DNA of 64,000 nt from Dyella sp. S184 (lineage in GTDB: Bacteria > Pseudomonadota > Gammaproteobacteria > Xanthomonadales > Rhodanobacteraceae), in the NCBI RefSeq assembly GCF_009766065.1, contig NZ_LMUE01000012.1:186001-250000 (forward strand). Direction: 5' to 3'. A model generated the notes under the pieces. That model was not told the origin of the DNA, ran no database searches, and saw only the letters and a list, made by a program, of their open reading frames with translations. This document shows positions 27,390-36,225 of the stretch, one piece after another (position 1 is the first letter of the stretch; every line of letters starts with the position of its first letter). A program made the translations under genes and the position numbers.

Positions 27390-28721
27390 ATGGCGGATCA
27401 GGCGGTCGAACAATGCGATGTGGCGGTGATCGGTGGCGGTCCAGGCGGCAGCACGGCGGCGGCGCTGCTGGCGCGCCGCGGCTACAAGGTGATCGCACTG
27501 GAGAAGGCGCACCACCCGCGTTTCCATATCGGCGAATCGCTGCTGCCGATGAACCTGCCGGTGTTCGAGCGGCTCGGCGTGCTGGACAAGGTGCGCGCGC
27601 TGGGCGTGTTCAAGCCCGGTGCGGACTTCGGGGCGGACAACGAGCGCGGTTACAACACTTACGCGTTTGCCCGTGCGATCGGCCAGAGCCCGCCGCATGC
27701 GTATCAGGTGTGGCGGCAGGATTTCGACCAGATGCTGTACCAGCACGCGCGCGAATGCGGCGCGGATGCGCGCGAAGGGCATGAGGTGGTGCGGGTCGAG
27801 CAACGCGATCCACGCGAGACCTGGCTGGATGTGAAAACCGATGACGGCCAGAGCTATGCGATCCAGGCGCGTTATGTGGTCGATGCCAGCGGTCGCGATG
27901 CGTTTCTTTCCGCGAAAAAGCAACTGCGACGCAAGAACGACCAGCACCAGAGCGCGGCGATCTTCGGTCACTTTCGTGGTGCCGAATACCGACCCGGCGA
28001 GGATGCGGGCAACATCAGCATCTACAGCTTCGAGCACGGCTGGATGTGGATGATCCCGTTGCCGGATGGCGTGATGAGCGTGGGTGCAGTGTGCCGTCCG
28101 GACTACCTCAAGCAGCGCAAGGGCCGCACGCTGGAGTTCCTGCTGGAGACGTTGAAGCTGAGTCCCGGGTTGTGGCGACGTGTCGAGCATGCGGACTTGA
28201 TCGGCAACGAGGTGCGCGTCACCGGCAACTATTCCTATGACTCGACGCAGATGGGTGGCCCGGGCTGGGTACTGGTCGGCGATGCGTTCGCTTTTCTCGA
28301 CCCGGTGTTCTCCTCTGGCGTGTACCTGGCGATGAGTGGTGCGGAACAGGCCGTGGACGTTGTCGACCAGTCGCTGCGCGAACCGCGGCGCGAGGCAGCC
28401 CTGCTGCGCAAGCTGGAGAAGCGACAACGCGCCGGTATGGCGCGCTTCTCGTTCTTCATCTACCGCTTCAACGGGCCAGTGATGCAACAGATGTTCCGCC
28501 AGCCGCGCAACACCTGGCAGCTGGAGCAAGGCGTGATCTCGATGCTCGCCGGCGACCTGTTCGATACACCGAAGGTGCTGTGGCGGCTGCAGCTGTTCAA
28601 GCTGGTCTACGCGATCTGCGGCCTGCGCGACTGGCGGCGCTGGCGCGCCGAGCACAGGTACCGGCTTGCGCAGGCGCGCGCGCAGTTCACCGGCGGCAAC
28701 ACGCCTTTGGACCGGGAATAG
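27390..28721 (+). CDS. flavin-dependent halogenase-like NAD(P)/FAD oxidoreductase
   Basis: 443 residues of the tryptophan-halogenase/geranylgeranyl-reductase FAD superfamily. The FAD-binding GGGPGG is at 15-20. The halogenase signature WxWxIP is intact at 218-223 (WMWMIP), and Lys75 in GVFKPG sits where halogenases place the catalytic lysine. VLVGDAFAFLDP is the second FAD motif. Relatives occur in aryl-polyene/xanthomonadin-type clusters and as stand-alone oxidases, so halogenation is possible but unproven. It is divergent from rep, with no other biosynthetic genes nearby. The start ATG at 27390 has AGGAAG upstream. Confidence 0.85.
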   Translation: MADQAVEQCDVAVIGGGPGGSTAAALLARRGYKVIALEKAHHPRFHIGESLLPMNLPVFERLGVLDKVRALGVFKPGADFGADNERGYNTYAFARAIGQSPPHAYQVWRQDFDQMLYQHARECGADAREGHEVVRVEQRDPRETWLDVKTDDGQSYAIQARYVVDASGRDAFLSAKKQLRRKNDQHQSAAIFGHFRGAEYRPGEDAGNISIYSFEHGWMWMIPLPDGVMSVGAVCRPDYLKQRKGRTLEFLLETLKLSPGLWRRVEHADLIGNEVRVTGNYSYDSTQMGGPGWVLVGDAFAFLDPVFSSGVYLAMSGAEQAVDVVDQSLREPRREAALLRKLEKRQRAGMARFSFFIYRFNGPVMQQMFRQPRNTWQLEQGVISMLAGDLFDTPKVLWRLQLFKLVYAICGLRDWRRWRAEHRYRLAQARAQFTGGNTPLDRE

Positions 28722-28868
28722 AGAGTCGGGAATCGGGAATCGCTGGCCTGGGCATACCGTCGTGGCGACGGCGAATCGTCGCTGAGTTTATGCAACACTT
28801 GTCCGATGCAGCATGCCTTCGCAGGCGGTGGCCTGACGATTCCCGATTCTCTATTTCCGATTCCCGGC
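28721..28868. repeat. short inverted repeats flanking a 94-bp spacer
   Basis: GAGAGTCGGGAATCG at 28721-28735 (followed by GGAATCG) is matched in inverted orientation by 28837-28851 (14 of 15 bases), which is followed by further GATTCCCGG copies reaching almost to the tdk start. Such GGGAATCG-type intergenic repeats recur in Xanthomonadales. The right arm occupies the place where a tdk ribosome-binding site would be. Confidence 0.6.
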
Positions 28869-28872
28869 TCCC

Positions 28873-29505
28873 ATGGCCAAGCTCTATTTCTATTACTCGG
28901 CAATGAATGCCGGCAAGACCACCACGCTGTTGCAGAGTGCGTACAACTATCACGAGCGCGGCATGCGCACGCTGATCCTCACGCCCGCCCTGGACAATCG
29001 CTATGGCGAGGGCGTGGTGGCCTCGCGGATCGGCCTGAAGGCGAACGCGCGTCGTTTCGGTGCCGCCGAGGACCTGCTGGCGCTGGTCGAAGCCGATATC
29101 GCAGCGCACGGTGCGTTGCATTGCGTGTTTGTCGACGAGGCGCAGTTCCTCGGCAAGTCGCAGGTATGGCAGCTCAGTGATGTGGTCGACAGGCTCAACA
29201 TCCCGGTGCTGGCGTTCGGCTTGCGCACCGACTTTCGAGGTGAACTGTTCGAGGGCAGTCGCTATCTGCTCGCCTGGGCGGATAATCTGGAAGAGATCAA
29301 GACGATCTGCCATACCGGCCGCAAGGCCACCATGGTGGTACGCGTGGATGAACATGGCCGTGCGGTTACCGAGGGGCCGCAGGTTGAGATTGGCGGCAAC
29401 GACCGTTATGTCTCGGTGAGTCGCGCCGAGTTCAAGAAGATCAGCGAAGGTAGTGGCCGCATTGAGCTGCAGCAATCCGTGCTGCCCCTAGGCGAAAGCC
29501 GTTGA
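28873..29505 (+). CDS. tdk: thymidine kinase (type II)
   Basis: 210 residues. Salvage enzyme phosphorylating thymidine to dTMP. P-loop MNAGKTT at 11-17, catalytic/Walker B FVDEAQF near 86-92, [11 protein letters not shown] and the thymidine-binding lasso GGNDRYVSV. Compared with the E. coli enzyme, which has Cys at ICFCG and YVSVC, this protein keeps only Cys146; the other positions are Thr148 and Ser183, so the structural zinc site looks lost. There is no visible ribosome-binding site in front of the ATG. Confidence 0.95.
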   Translation: MAKLYFYYSAMNAGKTTTLLQSAYNYHERGMRTLILTPALDNRYGEGVVASRIGLKANARRFGAAEDLLALVEADIAAHGALHCVFVDEAQFLGKSQVWQLSDVVDRLNIPVLAFGLRTDFRGELFEGSRYLLAWADNLEEIKTICHTGRKATMVVRVDEHGRAVTEGPQVEIGGNDRYVSVSRAEFKKISEGSGRIELQQSVLPLGESR

Positions 29506-29534
29506 GCGCCCAACACGAAGGACGAAGGAATCCC

Positions 29535-30302
29535 ATGAGCGACCCGATCACCATTCCCGCCTGGCAACGCCCGCACTGGCAGCCCAGTGACGAGGAAGTC
29601 CTGCTGCAGTTCTACGTGTTCGGTCACTTCGGCGCGGTGCGCGTGCCCTCAAGTGAATACGGCAGCCCGGGGCTGCCCGTGGAGATCGAGTCGACCAACC
29701 ACTATCACAGCGCATTGCGCCAGTGGGAAGGCTATCCGCTGAAAGGCGCGATGGGCCGCATGTTCAAGGACGATGCGCCCGAGGCCTACAAGCTCGCCCT
29801 TGATGCGCCCGAGGTGCTGATTGTGCGAGGAAAGCTCAAGGACAGCGCGGACACGGAATATCTGCGCGATACCCTCGGCGTGCTGGCCGGCCTGCTCGAC
29901 ATCGGCGGCGTGGCGATCCTCGATCCGCAGACCCTGAGCCTGCTGGATGCCGATGCCTGGCGCCGGCAGTACCTGATCCGCGATGGTGCGCCGATCCGCA
30001 ACCACCTGCTGATTTTGCGTGACGGGGAAGCCGAGCCGGGCCACTCCTGGATTCACACCCGCGGCATGCGCAAGTTCGGACGCCCTGACATCAGCATCCG
30101 CCATGTACCCGATCGCGCGATCGATCGCGCCGGCATCCTGTGCGAACGGCTGGTCGAGCTGGAGGCGCTCGGTGCGCACTTTACCGACGGCCAGGCCCTG
30201 GATATCGAAGGCATTCCCGGTGGTGTCGTGTTGCATCTGGGCGGCGGGCTGGAAGCCCCGCAGTTCAACAATACCTACGTCGAGTTCCACTGGCCGGAGT
30301 GA
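29535..30302 (+). CDS. conserved hypothetical protein
   Basis: 255 residues that I do not recognise. The protein is acidic, has no signal peptide or membrane segment, and has alternating helix/strand character. Notable stretches are LDIGGVAILDPQTLSLL, HSWIHTRGMRKFGRPDIS and EGIPGGVVLHLGGGLE. The start at 29535 has a strong GAAGGA site; a longer frame overlaps tdk. It follows tdk by 29 bp on the same strand, so co-transcription is likely, but a link to nucleotide salvage is only positional. Confidence 0.75.
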   Translation: MSDPITIPAWQRPHWQPSDEEVLLQFYVFGHFGAVRVPSSEYGSPGLPVEIESTNHYHSALRQWEGYPLKGAMGRMFKDDAPEAYKLALDAPEVLIVRGKLKDSADTEYLRDTLGVLAGLLDIGGVAILDPQTLSLLDADAWRRQYLIRDGAPIRNHLLILRDGEAEPGHSWIHTRGMRKFGRPDISIRHVPDRAIDRAGILCERLVELEALGAHFTDGQALDIEGIPGGVVLHLGGGLEAPQFNNTYVEFHWPE

Positions 30303-30311
30303 GCGACCAGC

Positions 30312-31139
30312 TCAACGCTGGCAGTGCGGACACCAGAACGTCGAGCGCTGTCCCAGCACGGCTTGCCTGATCGGCGTGCTGCAGATTTTGCACGGTTCGC
30401 CTTCGCGGCCATACACGTTGAGCTCGCGGAAGAAGTAGCCCGGCGCACCGTCGGGATTGAGGAAATCGCGCAAGGTGGTGCCCCCGCGCTCGATCGCCCA
30501 GGCTAGGATGCGTTTCACTTCCATGGCGAGTCGCGCATAGCGTGCGCGCGAGACGGTGCCGGCAGCGCGACGCGGGTCGATGCCGGCGGCGAACAACGCC
30601 TCGCTTGCGTAGATGTTGCCCACGCCGACGACGATCGCGTTGTCCATCAGGAACAGTTTCACCGCCGCCGTGCGGCCGCGCGAAAGATGCCACAGCAGGT
30701 CGCCATCGAACGCGTCGGTCAGCGGCTCCGGACCCAGCTTCGCCAGCAGTTCATGCGTCTCGCCGGGCGCCTGCCATAGCAGGCAGCCAAAGCGGCGTGG
30801 GTCGGTGAAGCGCAGGATGCGTGGAGCTTGCGCATCCGTGCGCTCCAGCACGATATCGACATGATCGTGCTTGCCGACCGGTGCATCCGGCGGCAGCACA
30901 CGCAAGACGCCGGACATGCCCAGGTGCAGCAGGGCACTGCCGACTTCGGTATGCAGTAACAGATACTTCGCGCGCCGCTCCACTGAGTCGATGCGCTGTC
31001 CTGGTAGCAGCTCGCCGACTTCCGCAGGTATCGGCCAGCGCAGGTCCGGTCGACGCAGGATCACGCCGGTGACGCGCCGACCGATCAGGTAGGGCGCGAT
31101 GCCAAGGCGTGTGGTTTCGACTTCGGGCAGTTCGGGCAA
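30312..31139 (-). CDS. mutM: formamidopyrimidine-DNA glycosylase
   Basis: 275 residues. Base-excision repair glycosylase/lyase that removes 8-oxoguanine and formamidopyrimidines. The N-terminus PELPEVET gives the catalytic Pro and Glu, and the C-terminus is a zinc finger with Cys pairs KICSTP and WCPHC. The start codon is TTG at 31139: it is the only one that puts Pro directly after the initiator, which the mechanism needs, so MutM is probably translated at a low level. It converges with the gene ending at 30302. Confidence 0.96.
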   Translation of the reverse strand: MPELPEVETTRLGIAPYLIGRRVTGVILRRPDLRWPIPAEVGELLPGQRIDSVERRAKYLLLHTEVGSALLHLGMSGVLRVLPPDAPVGKHDHVDIVLERTDAQAPRILRFTDPRRFGCLLWQAPGETHELLAKLGPEPLTDAFDGDLLWHLSRGRTAAVKLFLMDNAIVVGVGNIYASEALFAAGIDPRRAAGTVSRARYARLAMEVKRILAWAIERGGTTLRDFLNPDGAPGYFFRELNVYGREGEPCKICSTPIRQAVLGQRSTFWCPHCQR

Positions 31140-31154
31140 GGCAGGTCCCGCGAC

Positions 31155-31649
31155 TCAGTGCAGCTCGGTGGTCTTTAGGGCTGGCGATCGTGGCGTGTAG
31201 CGCAGCGACACCAGTGCTATCCGTTGGCCAACGCGGACGAAATGCTGCGGCCCGGTGACCGAGGATTCGCCGAACTCCAGCGGCTGCCCGTCCAGCGTGA
31301 GTATTGCCTGCGGCGGTGCCAGTCCGATCTTCGCGGGATCGAAGTCACTGGCGGGGCGCCAGCTGAGAACGCGTGCCGCTGCGGTGTCGGCCAGCTCGGC
31401 GAGGCGGCCATCGATGGCTCGTTCCGGCGTGCCGTCGGTGCGCCACCAGTGACCGTCGCGCTTTTCATAATGCATCGTCGGCGAACCGGACAGGGTCAGC
31501 GTGATATGGCTGATGCTGTGCGGATCAAGCGCCAGCAAGGTGCCAGGCTCACCTTGCGCATCGCGTCGCAGCTGCCAGCCGGCCAGCACCAACAGGGCCA
31601 CAACCACCAGCAGCAGGATCAGGCGTTGGCGAGTAGCGCGCTTCATCAT
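31155..31649 (-). CDS. DUF4340-like membrane-anchored protein
   Basis: 164 residues with one N-terminal transmembrane helix (LILLLVVVALLVLAGW) and a beta-rich periplasmic part with HYEKRDGHWWRTDG and PQHFVRVGQRIALVS. This pattern fits DUF4340-type proteins that follow GldG-like genes. The ATG directly follows the stop of the upstream gldG-like gene (TGAATG), so it is translationally coupled as the last member of the ABC operon. Its role is unknown; an accessory part of the transporter is the simplest inference. Confidence 0.75.
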   Translation of the reverse strand: MMKRATRQRLILLLVVVALLVLAGWQLRRDAQGEPGTLLALDPHSISHITLTLSGSPTMHYEKRDGHWWRTDGTPERAIDGRLAELADTAAARVLSWRPASDFDPAKIGLAPPQAILTLDGQPLEFGESSVTGPQHFVRVGQRIALVSLRYTPRSPALKTTELH

Positions 31650-33005
31650 TCAGCGCCGGCGCCGGCGCCACACGATCAGGCCGCCGATCAGCAGCAGCAG
31701 CAGCGGCAGCACGATCATGAAGCTGACGCTGACCATGTCCAATTCCGTCTGCGAGATCACCAGCAACCGGTCCGGTGCGCCGCGCGGCGGCAGGTCGACC
31801 AGCTTGTCGTCGCCAAGCAGCCAGTCGAACACCCGCTCGCCCAGCGCGCGGTTGCCGCCGTTGCCGAGGAAGGTGTTGGAGAGGAAGTCACCGTCGCCGA
31901 TCACCACCGCACGCTGCTCGCTCTTGTCCGGGCTCGGCGACAGCCGGCTCAGTGCGAAGCCGAAATCCAGCGGGCCTTTCAGCTCGCCGGAGGTGGCGTC
32001 GAAGCGGATGTCCGAGGGCTTGTTGTTGTCGATCGGATGGAATTCGGTCCAGCTCTGTGCACTGCTACGCAGGAACGACTTGACCGCCCAGCCGCCCTGC
32101 GTCACCTGTGCCAGCGCGGATACCTGCGGGAACAGCGTGGCCAGTGTGAAGCCGCGGGTAATCGCCTGCGGCGGATAGTCACCCAACGCGATCAGTCGCG
32201 GATCGTGCAGCCCCAGCGCTGTGCCGGAACCATCGACCAACACGCCGGGCAGCACGCGAATGCCGAGTGCGGTGGCGAGCGGGTTGAGGCCGAGATCGTC
32301 ATTCGACGGTTCGGTCAGCCACAGCAGGTTGCCGCCGTTCTGCACGTAGCCGACCAGCGCCTGCACCGCGCCGGGCGGCAGCGCCAGTGAAGGGCTGGCC
32401 AGCACCACCAGGTCGGTATGTTCCGGTACTGCGGGGACCTGGGCGAAGTTCAGCGGCACTGCACGCATGCCGCGACCTTCCAGCTGGGTCATGAAGGTGC
32501 CGAGGTCGGCATTGGCCTGGCCGTCGGCACGGCGCTCGCCATCACCGGTGACGAAGGCGACGACGCGGTCATTGCCGCGGATCAGCTTTTCCAGCGCATT
32601 GGTGAGGCTGCGTTCGGACAGCTCGTCCAGCCGTTGTTCGCGGTTCTGGTAATGCAGGATCAGCGCGCCATCGACGGTGATGCCCAGCTCGCGCATCTTC
32701 GCCGGATCCAGTTGCGGGTCGACGAAGCGCAGGCTGAGATCGGGTTTCACGGCTTGGTAGCGTTGCAGGAAGCCAGCTACCGCCTGACGCAGGTCGCCTT
32801 GCGGGTTCGCGTAACTGACGATCTCCACCGGACCGTTCAACTGGGCCAGCACCGCGCGACTCTCTGCCGAGAGGCTGGTGCGGCCGTTGGCAGTCCAGTC
32901 GGCCTCGTGTGCATAGCGTGTGCTCAGGTAACCGATCGCACCCGCGGCCAGCAACAGCAGCAGCGCGAACAACCAGCCATCCAGACGTTTGAACAGGGTG
33001 CGCAT
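31650..33005 (-). CDS. GldG-family ABC transporter auxiliary protein
   Basis: 451 residues: an N-terminal membrane helix, a periplasmic DUF4350/ABC-type-uncharacterised-transport domain (VVAFVTGDGERR, LVVLASPSLALPP, GGNLLWLTEP), and a C-terminal membrane helix followed by an Arg-rich tail. This is the GldG layout. The ATG overlaps the stop of the permease gene (TGATG), showing tight translational coupling. In Bacteroidetes, GldG works with GldA and GldF; proteobacterial homologues are not tied to gliding and their cargo is unknown. Confidence 0.85.
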   Translation of the reverse strand: MRTLFKRLDGWLFALLLLLAAGAIGYLSTRYAHEADWTANGRTSLSAESRAVLAQLNGPVEIVSYANPQGDLRQAVAGFLQRYQAVKPDLSLRFVDPQLDPAKMRELGITVDGALILHYQNREQRLDELSERSLTNALEKLIRGNDRVVAFVTGDGERRADGQANADLGTFMTQLEGRGMRAVPLNFAQVPAVPEHTDLVVLASPSLALPPGAVQALVGYVQNGGNLLWLTEPSNDDLGLNPLATALGIRVLPGVLVDGSGTALGLHDPRLIALGDYPPQAITRGFTLATLFPQVSALAQVTQGGWAVKSFLRSSAQSWTEFHPIDNNKPSDIRFDATSGELKGPLDFGFALSRLSPSPDKSEQRAVVIGDGDFLSNTFLGNGGNRALGERVFDWLLGDDKLVDLPPRGAPDRLLVISQTELDMVSVSFMIVLPLLLLLIGGLIVWRRRRR

Positions 33006-33775
33006 CAGCCACGCTCCTTGTCGGCGACCAGTCGCCGCGTGGCCAGTGCCAGCGCCAGCACGGTCAGCAACACGAACCAGACGATGTCGGTGGTCGATAC
33101 CAGCCCGCGCAGCAGCGATTGCAGATGCGTACTCATCGCCAGCCAGTTGATCGCGCCATCGTTCATGCCGGCCATCTGCGCGCCCAAGTTCACACCCCAC
33201 AGCGCCAGTGCGATAACCAGCGCGGCGGCGGCGGCGATGGCCGGATGCGAGGCGAAGGCGGAACAGGCCACGCCCAGCGCCCCCAGCGCAGCCAGCATCA
33301 GCATCAGGCCCAGCGTGGCAGCAGCCAGCTTGCCCCAGTCAAAATGGGTGGCGTGCATCAGCGCCAGCGGCATCGCCAGTGTCAGTGCCAGCCACAGCAG
33401 CAGCCAGCCCAGTATCGCCAGGTATTTGCCCAGCACGATGCGCGAGGCGGGTACGCCGGCGGCGAACAGCAGCGGCAGCGTGCCGCTGCGGCGTTCACCG
33501 GCAAGCACCGACATGGTGATCAGCGGCACCACCATGAATGCGAGCTGGGCGAGCTGCGCGAGCAGGGGCACGGCCACCAGGTCGACGAAGCCGGGACCGT
33601 CCGGCTGCGCGGCACGCTGGATCTGTCCGGCCAGGAAATTGCCCAGCAGCAGGGTGAAGTTCCATGCCAGCCACGCCAGCGTCAGCGCCGCGAGCACCCA
33701 GGCCAGCGGACGCACCAGCAGCCGGCGCCACTCCAGTCGTGTCACCGCAAAGGGACTCACGAAAGCCGGGCTCAT
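33005..33775 (-). CDS. ABC transporter permease (GldF-like)
   Basis: 256 residues with six hydrophobic helices of the ABC-2 type, including the conserved stretch MSVLAGERRSGTLPLLFAAGVPASRIVLGKYLA between helices 2 and 3 seen in GldF/NosY-type permeases. It overlaps the ATPase gene by 4 bp (ATGA) and the gldG-like gene by one base. It should form the membrane channel of the three-part transporter. Confidence 0.88.
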   Translation of the reverse strand: MSPAFVSPFAVTRLEWRRLLVRPLAWVLAALTLAWLAWNFTLLLGNFLAGQIQRAAQPDGPGFVDLVAVPLLAQLAQLAFMVVPLITMSVLAGERRSGTLPLLFAAGVPASRIVLGKYLAILGWLLLWLALTLAMPLALMHATHFDWGKLAAATLGLMLMLAALGALGVACSAFASHPAIAAAAALVIALALWGVNLGAQMAGMNDGAINWLAMSTHLQSLLRGLVSTTDIVWFVLLTVLALALATRRLVADKERG

Positions 33776-34536
33776 GCGGCACGCGCCGGTTGGTTATTGC
33801 CGCTCATCGCAATCTCGAAGAAGGTTCGTTCCAGCGCTGCGTGATCATCGCTGTGCACGGCGCCATCGTGGCGCAGCGTGCCCTCATGCAGGATCGCCAC
33901 GCGATCGCAGACGGCAGTGACTTCAGTCAGCAGGTGCGTGGACAGGATCACCGCTGTACCGGCGGCAGCCTGTTCGCGAATCAGCGTGCGCAACGCGGCC
34001 ACCTGTACCGGATCGAGCGCATTCGCCGGCTCATCCAGCACCAGCAGGGCCGGTTTGTGCAGCAGGGCGCAGGCCAGGCCGAGGCGCTGGCGCTGGCCTT
34101 GCGACAGCACTCCAGCGAGACGCCGGGCCAGCGGCTGCAGTTCCAGTCGGTCGATGATTGCCGTACGCGCTTGTTTCAGTGCCGCGCCATGCAGGCCGCG
34201 CAGGTGACCATGCGCGTCCAGATGCTCGCTTACCGTCAGTTCCGGCCACAGCGGGGCACGTTCGGGCAACCAGCCGATCAGTTGGCGCGCCAGTTCCGGC
34301 TGCTCCAGGAAATCCGCGCCGTTCAGCTGGATGCTGCCGCTGTCCGGGCGCAGCGCGCCGGCAATCATCGACAAGGTGGTCGATTTGCCGGCGCCATTGA
34401 CGCCGAGCAGGCCCAGCACCTGGCCGTGTTGCAGCAACAGGCTCAGATCCTGAACGGCGGGGCGGCCGGCGCGGCGCCGGCTGAGCTGGTCCAGTCGCAG
34501 CATGGGCGCTGCGGATACGTCGGTTGGCAAGGTCAT
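33772..34536 (-). CDS. ABC transporter ATP-binding protein (GldA-like)
   Basis: 254 residues. Walker A GVNGAGKST, signature LSQGQRQRL, Walker B LLVLDEPANALD and the H-loop STH are all intact, so it should hydrolyse ATP. The sequence is closest in style to GldA/CcmA-type ATPases that pair with ABC-2 permeases. The start at 34536 (MTLPTDVS) was chosen; an internal ATG at 34503 (MLRLDQL) is also possible, and the frame is open further upstream. First gene of the four-gene operon running to 31155. Confidence 0.9.
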   Translation of the reverse strand: MTLPTDVSAAPMLRLDQLSRRRAGRPAVQDLSLLLQHGQVLGLLGVNGAGKSTTLSMIAGALRPDSGSIQLNGADFLEQPELARQLIGWLPERAPLWPELTVSEHLDAHGHLRGLHGAALKQARTAIIDRLELQPLARRLAGVLSQGQRQRLGLACALLHKPALLVLDEPANALDPVQVAALRTLIREQAAAGTAVILSTHLLTEVTAVCDRVAILHEGTLRHDGAVHSDDHAALERTFFEIAMSGNNQPARAA

Positions 34537-34712
34537 TGCCTGATTGTCACGGTGCCCCCACTGTTTAGACAACAGGTGATTGTCACGCGCGTGAACTAAC
34601 GACGTATTAGCTTCTCCCTCTTGACTGGCTGGTACCATTGTGGGCCAAGCCATGCTGGTGGGTATGGAAGCCCCTCGATTAGACTGATTCCGTCCCTTAC
34701 TCGGTGTTTTCC

Positions 34713-35906
34713 ATGCTCGATGCAGTGCTCAATTTCCTGAACCACGGCCTCACCGGCGCAAGCTGGGGGCAGATCGTGGTCTACATGCTGATCGTGACCC
34801 AGCTCACCATCTTCACGGTGACGCTGTATCTGCATCGCAGTCAGACCCATCGTGGTGTGGATTTCCACCCGGTGCTGGCGCATTTCTTCCGTTTCTGGGG
34901 CTGGCTGACCACCGGCATGGTCACCCGTGAGTGGGTCGCAGTGCATCGCAAGCACCACGCCAAGGTCGAGACCGAGGAAGATCCGCACAGCCCGATGATC
35001 TACGGCATCAAGAAGGTGTTCTGGGACGGCGTCTCGCTGTACCGCGATGCCTGCGAGTCGAAGCAGGACATGGAGCAGTACGGCCGTGGTACGCCGGATG
35101 ACTGGGTCGAGCACAACGTGTATGGCGCGCATCCGTACTGGGGCCCGACCCTGATGCTGCTGATCAGCATCGCGCTGTTCGGCGTGATCGGCGCCGCGCT
35201 GTGGGCGGTGCAGATGGTGTGGATCCCGTTCTGGGCCGCCGGCTTCGTCAACGGCATCGGCCACTGGGCCGGCTACCGCAACTTCGAGAGTGCCGACACC
35301 GCGCGCAACCTGATCCCGTGGGGTTTCTGGATCGGCGGTGAAGAGCTGCACAACAATCACCATGCCTTCCCCAGCTCAGCCAAGTTCGCGCTGCGCAAGT
35401 GGGAATTCGATATCGGCTGGGCGGCGATCTGCGGCCTGCGGGCGATCGGTCTGGCCAAGGTGCTGCGCGTGGCACCGTCGCTCGATGTGCGCCCGAACGT
35501 ACGTCTGCCGGACGCTGAAACCCTGAAAGCCGTGCTGACCCACCGCTTCCAGGCGATGACCGACTATTACCGCGGCGTGATCGTGCCGACCTTGAGCGAC
35601 GAAGCCTTGCATGCCGGCGAAAGCCTCAAGTCGATGCCGCGCCGCATCCGCTTGGCCATGGCCGATGGCGGCCGCTGGCTGGACAGCGAAGGTCGCGAGC
35701 GCATGCAGGCCGTGCTGGCCAAGCGCCCGACCCTGACCATCGTGTTCGAGTTCCGCAACCGCCTTGCGGCGTTGATGGAACAGCGCGGTGCAGAGCAGGC
35801 GCTGAAGGGTCTGCAACAGTGGATCCACGAAGCCGAGGAAAGCGGCATCCGCACGTTGCAGGAATTTGCCCAGCGGCTCAAGGGCTACGCGGTCGCGACT
35901 GCCTGA
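34713..35906 (+). CDS. acyl-CoA/acyl-lipid fatty acid desaturase
   Basis: 397 residues. Membrane di-iron enzyme that introduces a double bond into acyl chains to adjust membrane fluidity. Histidine boxes: HRSQTH at 41-46, HRKHH at 78-82 and HNNHH at 213-217, separated by two membrane-spanning regions. Residues from ~260 on form a soluble helical extension typical of proteobacterial DesA/Des9-like proteins. The start ATG at 34713 was chosen over a GTG 9 bp upstream. A clear terminator follows at 35932. Confidence 0.93.
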   Translation: MLDAVLNFLNHGLTGASWGQIVVYMLIVTQLTIFTVTLYLHRSQTHRGVDFHPVLAHFFRFWGWLTTGMVTREWVAVHRKHHAKVETEEDPHSPMIYGIKKVFWDGVSLYRDACESKQDMEQYGRGTPDDWVEHNVYGAHPYWGPTLMLLISIALFGVIGAALWAVQMVWIPFWAAGFVNGIGHWAGYRNFESADTARNLIPWGFWIGGEELHNNHHAFPSSAKFALRKWEFDIGWAAICGLRAIGLAKVLRVAPSLDVRPNVRLPDAETLKAVLTHRFQAMTDYYRGVIVPTLSDEALHAGESLKSMPRRIRLAMADGGRWLDSEGRERMQAVLAKRPTLTIVFEFRNRLAALMEQRGAEQALKGLQQWIHEAEESGIRTLQEFAQRLKGYAVATA

Positions 35907-35931
35907 GCTTGCAGCCAAGTTACTGTTTCGA

Positions 35932-35963
35932 CAAAACCCGCCCTCTGGCGGGTTTTGTTTTTT
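35932..35963 (+). terminator. rho-independent terminator of desaturase gene
   Basis: Perfect 11-bp stem (CAAAACCCGCC at 35932-35942 with its complement at 35947-35957), a CTCT loop and a run of six T. It lies 25 bp after the desaturase stop. Confidence 0.93.
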
Positions 35964-36011
35964 GGGCCGGTGAGAGTGTGTAGCCAGAGACCTCGAAATT
36001 CCTTGCAGTGT

Positions 36012-36037
36012 CGTCATTCCGGCGAAGGCCGGAATCG
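36012..36037 (+). repeat. REP-like palindromic element A
   Basis: 26-bp REP-type sequence with the core CATTCCGGCGAAGGCCGGAAT. It belongs to the same repeat family as the elements at 50475 and 50568, differing at one base from the first of them. An inverted, more diverged partner lies at 36226-36251. Confidence 0.75.
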
Positions 36038-36145
36038 CTTTTCAACATCGAAGCTGGTCATTGGCTTTTCGGTTGCGGAATGGATCCCGAGCTGGCCTTT
36101 CGCATCAGCCATGCAGACCCTGGTTTGAGTAGTAGCCATGCGGGC

Positions 36146-36180
36146 AAAAGAAAACCCGCCACGGGGGCGGGTTTTCTTTT
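36146..36180. terminator. bidirectional terminator between desaturase and rpmG
   Basis: Perfect 15-bp stem (AAAAGAAAACCCGCC at 36146-36160 with 36166-36180) and a 5-nt loop, with an A-run on one side and a T-run on the other, so it can end transcription in both directions. It should terminate the minus-strand rpmB-rpmG transcript and read-through from the desaturase gene. It sits between the two REP-like elements. Confidence 0.88.
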
Positions 36181-36225
36181 GGGGCGTCAATATCGCTGTT
36201 GCAGATGCGGAAGCAAGAGCAGAAG

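Noticed and set aside
25287..28655. Long 1122-codon reading of the rep frame
   Set aside because: The extra ~460 N-terminal codons are antisense to the halogenase-like gene; Rep proteins start at MLNPQQL (27266).
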